NCBI GenBank assembly: GCA_036403235.1
Contig: DASWRI010000083.1
Location: forward strand, 1 to 64,000
From: JBGTFE01 sp036403235
GTDB taxonomy: Bacteria; Acidobacteriota; Blastocatellia; Pyrinomonadales; Pyrinomonadaceae
DNA: 64,000 nucleotides
Direction: 5' to 3'
Shown here: positions 59,138-64,000 of the stretch, in pieces
Layout of the letters: the number at the start of each line of letters is the position of its first letter
Numbering within the stretch: the stretch's first letter is position 1
Program-made: the position numbers and the translations under genes
Notes under the pieces: model-generated
Databases searched by the model: none
The model's input: the letters and a program-made list of their open reading frames with translations, nothing else
Told to the model about the DNA's origin: nothing

Positions 59138-60568
59138 ATGCGTAAATTTACAGTTTTATTTTTCGTCCTCGCGCTTTTTTCGGGCGTTTTTGCGCAGTCG
59201 GGGCGCATCGGCCAGAAAAACACAAATCCGGCTGTCGATACGGCGACGGCTCAATTAAATAATTTGACGGCCGAGCAGATGTTCGTCGAGGCGAATTCTT
59301 ACGCGCGGACAAAATTTGACGAATTCAAGCAAAAGAAAATTACCTATAGCGACGAGCTTTACCGCAAAATCGTTATCGAACAAAAACAGCTGGCCGCAAA
59401 ATACGCCGCGCTGCTCGCGACGCGCGCCAATCCGGCGGACGACGATTTTTATTATCTCGGAATGCTTCACTGGCTCGCCGACAACAACGAAGGCGCGCTC
59501 GAAAATCTGCAAAAATTTATCGCTGGGGAAAAGCCCGCCGCCGAAAAAGCGCAGTCGGCGCGCGCCGTTATGGTGATTGTTTCGGCGCGCGGGAAAAGAT
59601 TTGAGGAAGCCGAAAAATCTTTGGCCGATTATCTGAAAAATGAGCCGGTAAAATTGAGCGAGCGTCTCAAAATGGAAACCGAATTGGCCGAAAATTACCG
59701 GACGGAAAAAAATATCGCGCGCGCCGCCGCACACGCCGAAGAAGCTTACGGCGCGGCGAAAGGTCTCTTTAAAGGCGCGACTTCGCTTGCCGACGCTTTG
59801 AACCAGATTATATATAGCGGAATCAAGGTTTTTGAAATTTACCGCGCCGACGGAAAATCTGCTGAAGCCGACCGGACGCTCGAAGATTTGCGGAAAACCG
59901 CCGTCCAGATTCAATCAAACGGAATTTATTACGCGGCAATAGATTTAAAAATCAAATATTTAATCGAGACCAATCGCAAACCGCTCGCGCTCGCCGCCTA
60001 CGCCGATGCGCTCGGGCAATCGGTCAAGGATTTTACCGCCAAGCCGATTCAGGACGATATCCTGCGGAATCTGAAAAAGCGCGAAAAACATTACAAGCTG
60101 CTCGGCGAAACCGCGCCCGAGCTGGCCGACATCGACAAATGGTTTCCCGGCCAGACGCAGACGATTGCCGATTTGCGCGGAAAAGTCGTTTTGCTCGATT
60201 TCTGGGCGACGTGGTGCGGCCCGTGTCTCGACGCTTTTCCGGGCTTAATTGAAATGCACCGGAATTTTCAAAAAGACGGCCTTGTCGTTCTCGGCGTGAC
60301 GCGCTATTACGGCGAGGCGCAGGGAATGAGCGCGGACGCGGCGGCGGAAATCGTCTTTCTCCAGAATTTTAGAAAAACGTACAATCTGCCGTATGATTTC
60401 GTCGTCGCCAAAGGTCAGGCAAATCAGATAAATTACGGCGCGATGGGTCTTCCGACAACGGTTTTAATCGACCGGAAAGGCATCGTCCGCTATATTGAAT
60501 CCGGCACGAACGCCAGCCGCGAGCAGGAAATTCAAACGGAAATCGAAAAGCTTTTGGCGGAAAAATGA
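59138..60568 (+). CDS. Exported TlpA/thioredoxin-like protein with a TPR-like N-terminal region
   Basis: 476 residues. Signal peptide at 1-19 (LFFVLALFSGVFAQ). Residues 30-290 are helical and TPR-like (DDFYYLGMLHWLADNNEGALENL, EAEKSLADYLKNEP). Residues 325-475 are a TlpA-type thioredoxin domain, with C360-G-P-C363 in ATWCGPCLDAFPG, and the cis-Pro loop MGLPTTVLIDRKGIV. It probably works in envelope thiol redox, like the 15,147-17,162 protein. The helical part suggests a binding partner. Confidence 0.9.
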   Translation: MRKFTVLFFVLALFSGVFAQSGRIGQKNTNPAVDTATAQLNNLTAEQMFVEANSYARTKFDEFKQKKITYSDELYRKIVIEQKQLAAKYAALLATRANPADDDFYYLGMLHWLADNNEGALENLQKFIAGEKPAAEKAQSARAVMVIVSARGKRFEEAEKSLADYLKNEPVKLSERLKMETELAENYRTEKNIARAAAHAEEAYGAAKGLFKGATSLADALNQIIYSGIKVFEIYRADGKSAEADRTLEDLRKTAVQIQSNGIYYAAIDLKIKYLIETNRKPLALAAYADALGQSVKDFTAKPIQDDILRNLKKREKHYKLLGETAPELADIDKWFPGQTQTIADLRGKVVLLDFWATWCGPCLDAFPGLIEMHRNFQKDGLVVLGVTRYYGEAQGMSADAAAEIVFLQNFRKTYNLPYDFVVAKGQANQINYGAMGLPTTVLIDRKGIVRYIESGTNASREQEIQTEIEKLLAEK

Positions 60569-60570
60569 AA

Positions 60571-60604
60571 AAGTAGTCAGCAATCAGTAGTCAGTAACCA
60601 GCCC
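60571..60604. repeat. GTAGTCA tandem repeat
   Basis: AGTAGTCAGCAATCAGTAGT and CAGTAACCAG have words of 7-8 bp (GTAGTCA, AGTCAGTA). There is no clear partner arm, so it counts as a tandem only. It lies between two plus-strand genes. Confidence 0.65.
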
Positions 60605-60630
60605 AAAATGCTTTACTGAACACTTAAAAA

Positions 60631-61272
60631 ATGTCTCAAAAAGTAAAAATCGAAACGACGCAGACTTTTTACGACCGCATCGCTGACGTTCACAATCTGG
60701 CGATGAAAATCAACGGTTATCGCTCGTCGGTCGCAAAATTTCTCGGCGCGCTCGATTTGAATATCGACTCGGATTCGCTCGTGCTCGACGCCGGAAGCGG
60801 AACGGGAATCGTCACGCAGGGCTTTTACAGCGCCGGTTTTCGCCCGAAACAGACCGTCGCGCTCGATTTATCACTCAATTCGCTCAAAGTTTCGCGCGAG
60901 GAAATCGAAAGGGACGAGGAAGCCGGCGGCGAAAACATCACGGAAGTCCAGGGAAATATTTTAAAGCTTCCCTTTGCCGACGAAACTTTCGACCTTGTTT
61001 TAACCTGCGGCGTTCTCGAATACGTGCCTCTGGAGGAAGGCTTAAATGAAATGGCGCGCGTGCTTAAAGCCGGCGCGCGGCTCGTCCTGATTCCCGTCAA
61101 GCCGTCGCTCGTCGGCTCTATTCTGGAAATTATTTACAATTTCAAAACTCATCCGATAAAAAAAGTAAAAAAAGTCGCCGCCCGTCATTTCAAAATCATC
61201 GGCGACTACCAATTCCCGATTACCGAGCCGATTAGCTGGTCGAAGATGATTTTTCTTTTGGAGAAGAAATAA
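60631..61272 (+). CDS. Class I SAM-dependent methyltransferase
   Basis: 213 residues. Rossmann signature LDAGSGTGIVTQGFYS (motif I), an acidic end of strand 2 in VALDLSLNSL, GNILKLPFADETFDLVLTCGVLEYV (motifs II-III), and RVLKAGARLVLIPVKP. The pattern resembles ubiquinone or small-molecule methyltransferases of the UbiE type, substrate unknown. Cytoplasmic. The gene starts 62 bp after the thioredoxin-like gene. Confidence 0.88.
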   Translation: MSQKVKIETTQTFYDRIADVHNLAMKINGYRSSVAKFLGALDLNIDSDSLVLDAGSGTGIVTQGFYSAGFRPKQTVALDLSLNSLKVSREEIERDEEAGGENITEVQGNILKLPFADETFDLVLTCGVLEYVPLEEGLNEMARVLKAGARLVLIPVKPSLVGSILEIIYNFKTHPIKKVKKVAARHFKIIGDYQFPITEPISWSKMIFLLEKK

Positions 61273-61274
61273 GA

Positions 61275-61363
61275 AAATTTACCACCGAGACACAGAGATT
61301 TTTAAATTATTTATCCTGCTTATCCTGTTCTAATTTCCCCGGTGTCTCGGTGGTGAATAAATT
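61275..61363. repeat. CAGAG-family inverted repeat with inner TATCCTGCT module
   Basis: The left arm (61,275-61,300, AATTTACCACCGAGACACAG) faces the right arm (61,335-61,363, CCGGTGTCTCGGTGGTGAAT). The spacer holds TTATCCTGCTTATCCTGTTC, the same family as the inner part of the 50,064 element. It ends 3 bp before the next start codon. Confidence 0.9.
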
Positions 61364-61365
61364 TT

Positions 61366-62160
61366 ATGCAAACCTGCAAGCCTTTAATCATCGCGCATCG
61401 CGGCGCGTCGGCGCTGGCGCCGGAAAATACTTTGGCGGCGTTTGAAAAGGCTTTGACGGACGGCGCGGAAGGCTTGGAGTTTGACGTGCAGATGGCCCGC
61501 GACGGCGTGCCGGTCGTGTTTCATGATTTTAATTTAAAGCGAATCGGCGGGTGCGACGGCGCAGTTTCGGATTTTTCTTCCGCTGAATTGCGAAATATCG
61601 ACGCCGGGACGTGGTTTAACCTGAAAAATCCGCACCGGGCAGACGAAAAATTCTCGGCCGAACGGATTCCGACTTTTTTGGAGCTGCTCGGCTTTTTGAA
61701 AGATTACAAAGGCCTGCTTTATGTCGAGCTGAAGTGCGCCGGGCGCGAATTCGCTCCGCTCGTCGAAACGGTCTGCCGAACGATTTGCAAAAGCGAATTT
61801 TTGCCGCAAATCCGTTTGAAAAGCTTTAATCTCAAGGCAATCGCGCACGCGAAAAAAAGTTTCCCGGAAATCAGAACCGCGGCGCTTTTCGAGCCGACGT
61901 TTCCGGCCATTTTGCGCGGAAAAGCTCATCTTATCGAAAAAGCCGAAGCGCATCGCGCCGACGAGCTTTCGCTTCATTTTTCGCTCGTAACAAAAAAATT
62001 GATGGCCCGCGCCGCCGCAAAAAATTTTCCAGTGACAATCTGGACGGCCGACAATCCAGCTTGGGTCAACCGCGCGATTAGGCTTGGATTGCAGGCGATT
62101 ATCACCAACAATCCGGCCCGGCTGATTAGTGAAAAACGAAAAGCGAAAAGTGAAAGGTGA
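61366..62160 (+). CDS. Glycerophosphodiester phosphodiesterase
   Basis: 264 residues. IAHRGASALAPENTLAAF (catalytic His and Glu), LEFDVQMARDGVPVVFHDFNLKR (Asp and second His), LLYVELKCAG. The end, IRLGLQAIITNNPARLI, fits the family. The enzyme cleaves glycerophosphodiesters to glycerol 3-phosphate. No signal peptide, so cytoplasmic by prediction. The last residues, SEKRKAKSER, are encoded by a repeat arm and form a Lys/Arg-rich tail. Confidence 0.92.
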   Translation: MQTCKPLIIAHRGASALAPENTLAAFEKALTDGAEGLEFDVQMARDGVPVVFHDFNLKRIGGCDGAVSDFSSAELRNIDAGTWFNLKNPHRADEKFSAERIPTFLELLGFLKDYKGLLYVELKCAGREFAPLVETVCRTICKSEFLPQIRLKSFNLKAIAHAKKSFPEIRTAALFEPTFPAILRGKAHLIEKAEAHRADELSLHFSLVTKKLMARAAAKNFPVTIWTADNPAWVNRAIRLGLQAIITNNPARLISEKRKAKSER

Positions 62161-62263
62161 AAGGTCATTATTTTAAGTTTTGGCATTGGGTTTTGGCCAA
62201 ATCCGAAAGCCAAAAACTAAAAACCCATTTTTCCGCTTTTCACTTTTCGCTTTTCACTTTAAA
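62129..62263. repeat. GTGAAAA-family nested inverted repeat
   Basis: The left arm 62,129-62,168 (GTGAAAAACGAAAAGCGAAAA and so on) encodes the phosphodiesterase tail. The right arm 62,224-62,263 has CTTTTCACTTTTCGCTTTTC. Inside, AGTTTTGGC and GCCAAAAACT form a second stem (62,174-62,220). A nested modular layout like 26,559. Confidence 0.88.
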
Positions 62264-62299
62264 ATTAAACCGCATCTCGCAAGAAACTTTGGAGCATTA

Positions 62300-63667
62300 A
62301 TGAAATTTTACAGCGACATTTTAGGACTCATCGGTAACACGCCGCTGGTTAAAATCAATATTTTAACCAAACAAAACGGGATAAAAGCGCAGATTTTCGC
62401 CAAAATGGAAAGTCTCAATCCGGGCTATTCGGTCAAAGACCGCATCGGAATTTCGATGATTGAAGCCGCCGAACGCGAAGGCGCGCTGAAGCCCGGCGGA
62501 ACGATTATCGAAGCGACTTCGGGCAATACGGGCATCGGGCTCGCGCTCGCGGCGGCCATCAAAGGCTACAAATGCATTTTTGTTTTGACCGATAAAGTTT
62601 CGATTGAAAAAAACCGGTATTTGAAGGCCGTCGGCGCCGACGTCGTCGTTTGTCCGGCGGCGGCAAAACACGGAACGCCCGACCACTACGTCGAAACGGC
62701 GAAGCGACTCGCGCATGAAATCCCGAACTCTTTTTATCCTGACCAATACAATCACCCGGCCAATCCGCTGGCACATTATCTGACGACCGGGCCGGAAATT
62801 TGGAATGACACGGACGGGCAAATTACGCACTTTGTTTCGGGCATCGGAACGGGCGGAACGATTTCGGGGACGGGGCGCTATCTGAAGGAAAAAAATCCCG
62901 AAATTCAAATTATCGGCGCCGACCCTTACGGCTCGATTTTTAAATCGTATAAGGAAACCGGGCGTTTTCCCGAAGCGACGCCGTATCTGGTCGAAGGCAT
63001 CGGCCAGAGTCTTCCGGTCGGCAACGCTGATTTGAAAATCGTCGACGAAATTATCAACATCACCGACCGCGAATCGTTTGAATACGCGCGCCAATTGTCG
63101 CGCATCGAAGGCATTTTCTGCGGCGGCTCGACCGGAACGAATTTCGCGGGCGCGCTCAAAGTGGCGAAAAATCTGGATGAAAGCGCGCTCATCGTTTTTA
63201 TCGTCTGCGACACGGGCGAGCATTATCTGACCAAGTTTCATTCGGACGAATGGATGAAGGAAAAACTCCTGCTCGAGCCGCAGAAAATCACGGCGAAACT
63301 TATCGCGGAGACAAAAAATTCCGGCTCGCCGCACGATTTGATTTACGCCGCGCCCGACGATATTGTCGGAGACGCTCTGGAAAAAATGAACATGAACAGC
63401 GTGACGCAGATTCCGGTGCTCGACGAATTTCAATCGGTCGGCTCGCTGCGCGAAAGCCGGATTTTGACGCGTCTGCTGGAAAATCGCGACTTGCTCGGCG
63501 CGCATGTGAGCGAAATTATGGACGAAGGCTTTCCGGTTCTCGACGTTGACTCGAGCTTTAACGATATAAAAGCGAAGCTGCAAAAATCGCCGGCCGTTTT
63601 AATCGAGGACTTTAAACGCATTACCGGAATCATCACGCGCTCGGACATGCTTGATTTGCAGAAGTAA
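62300..63667 (+). CDS. PLP-dependent cystathionine beta-synthase / cysteine synthase with CBS domains
   Basis: 455 residues from ATG 62,300, which has TTGGAG at 6 bp. An upstream start at 62,180 runs through the repeat and is rejected. The PLP domain (1-330) has the pyridoxal Lys46 in NPGYSVKDR, TSGNTGIGLA (phosphate loop), and FVSGIGTGGTISGTGRYL. Residues 335-455 hold two CBS domains (GDALEKMNMNSVTQIPVLDE, FNDIKAKLQKSPAVLI) that may bind AdoMet or adenosine nucleotides as in CBS enzymes. It condenses serine or O-acetylserine with homocysteine or sulfide. The exact reaction is not resolvable. Confidence 0.9.
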   Translation: MKFYSDILGLIGNTPLVKINILTKQNGIKAQIFAKMESLNPGYSVKDRIGISMIEAAEREGALKPGGTIIEATSGNTGIGLALAAAIKGYKCIFVLTDKVSIEKNRYLKAVGADVVVCPAAAKHGTPDHYVETAKRLAHEIPNSFYPDQYNHPANPLAHYLTTGPEIWNDTDGQITHFVSGIGTGGTISGTGRYLKEKNPEIQIIGADPYGSIFKSYKETGRFPEATPYLVEGIGQSLPVGNADLKIVDEIINITDRESFEYARQLSRIEGIFCGGSTGTNFAGALKVAKNLDESALIVFIVCDTGEHYLTKFHSDEWMKEKLLLEPQKITAKLIAETKNSGSPHDLIYAAPDDIVGDALEKMNMNSVTQIPVLDEFQSVGSLRESRILTRLLENRDLLGAHVSEIMDEGFPVLDVDSSFNDIKAKLQKSPAVLIEDFKRITGIITRSDMLDLQK

Positions 63668-63772
63668 AAAGGCAAAAGTAGAAAGTAATAAGTCGGAAAT
63701 CTTTAAAGTTTACAAATTAACTTTTATCGGTTAATTTTTCAGTTAAATTTTGCCTTTTACTTTTTACCTGTT
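63667..63772. repeat. TTTTACT-family inverted repeat
   Basis: The left arm (63,667-63,694) carries AAAAAGGCAAAAGTAGAAAGT and the right arm (63,747-63,772) TTTTGCCTTTTACTTTTTAC. A related run is at 17,770-17,802. It lies between two plus-strand genes, overlapping the stop of the first. Confidence 0.8.
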
Positions 63773-63803
63773 TTCTTTGCGCAAAAAATCTGGAGGAAAA
63801 GCG

Positions 63804-64000
63804 ATGAACGACGAAAACGACAAGCCGAAAAATCAGCCCGAGGACGATTGGGCGATGACGATGCCCGATTTTCGTTCGAGCGAAGAAAATCGGGCGGAAA
63901 ACGTTTCCGAAGATTCCGCGCCGAAAGAAGATAAATGGGAAATGCCGAAACCGGTTTTCCGCGTCTCGAGCGGCACGACGCCCGTTCCGGCAAATCCGCG
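63804..64000 (+). CDS. 5' part of an unrecognised acidic protein (65 codons visible)
   Basis: ATG 63,804 follows a strong TGGAGG at 7 bp. The product starts MNDENDKPKNQPEDDWAMTM and shows two imperfect copies of a short motif: DDWAMTMPDFR (about 14-24) and DKWEMPKPVFR (about 43-53), each D-x-W-x-M-x-x-P-x-F-R. No signal peptide. Rich in Glu, Asp, Lys and Pro, so disordered. It continues past the right edge, so the main domain is unseen. No family is named. Confidence 0.65.
   Translation, partial: MNDENDKPKNQPEDDWAMTMPDFRSSEENRAENVSEDSAPKEDKWEMPKPVFRVSSGTTPVPANP

Noticed and set aside
62180..62299. Upstream start for the CBS/cysteine synthase
   Set aside because: It lies in the nested repeat; ATG 62,300 has a good ribosome site and the family's usual N-terminus.
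62363..63583. 406-codon minus-strand frame opposite the CBS gene
   Set aside because: Same reason: antisense shadow of a well-supported PLP enzyme gene.

Overview
The window looks like chromosomal DNA of an acidobacterium, most likely class Blastocatellia (Pyrinomonas-like). This rests on protein families only: a CadC-type winged-helix regulator fused to enzyme domains, secreted FG-GAP/SBBP propeller proteins, several carboxypeptidase-regulatory-like proteins, and a secreted family seen at 344-1345. GC is moderate and coding density is high. I found no rRNA, tRNA, CRISPR array, insertion sequence or phage block.

Layout. 1-11,700: secreted and surface proteins (a secreted acidobacterial-type protein, a Q/R-rich protein, two beta-propeller proteins, a TonB-dependent receptor) around a winged-helix/hydrolase/cyclase-like regulator and a small zinc-ribbon HTH protein. 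12,149-15,111: a LytS/LytTR two-component pair and an unrecorded 44-residue protein. 15,147-20,000: redox and iron genes (thioredoxin-NHL protein, YggX-like protein, peroxiredoxin), a radical SAM protein and a DUF2721 protein. 20,106-31,893: housekeeping and metabolic genes (esterase, Ser/Thr kinase, aldo/keto reductase, free-Met-R-sulfoxide reductase, inositol-phosphatase family, pyrophosphatase, dioxygenase-like lipoprotein, B12-type radical SAM, SDR, SbcD). 31,985-45,283: PilZ protein, lipoprotein, large surface protein, OPT transporter, M14 peptidase, EmrAB-type efflux pair, M16 peptidase. 46,028-47,697: queC-cupin-queE. 47,773-51,532: membrane proteins and Xaa-Pro aminopeptidase. 51,684-55,025: a lone 1,113-residue STAND NTPase with TPR repeats, the best candidate for a defence or conflict gene. 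55,106-64,000: DoxX-like protein, isocitrate-dehydrogenase family enzyme, ThiO, thioredoxin-like protein, methyltransferase, glycerophosphodiesterase, cystathionine beta-synthase/cysteine synthase and the start of an unrecognised gene.

Two patterns stand out. First, three genes (4584, 5047, 6475) each lie 76-119 bp downstream of an array of TTTCA-type units repeated every 11 bp. Every array ends in the same TCTAAAGATT unit, and the first abuts the divergent winged-helix regulator, so this looks like a local regulon. Second, about 25 intergenic spaces hold inverted repeats whose arms are tandem 7-9 nt words. Some of these run into genes and encode signal peptides, C-terminal tails or interdomain linkers.
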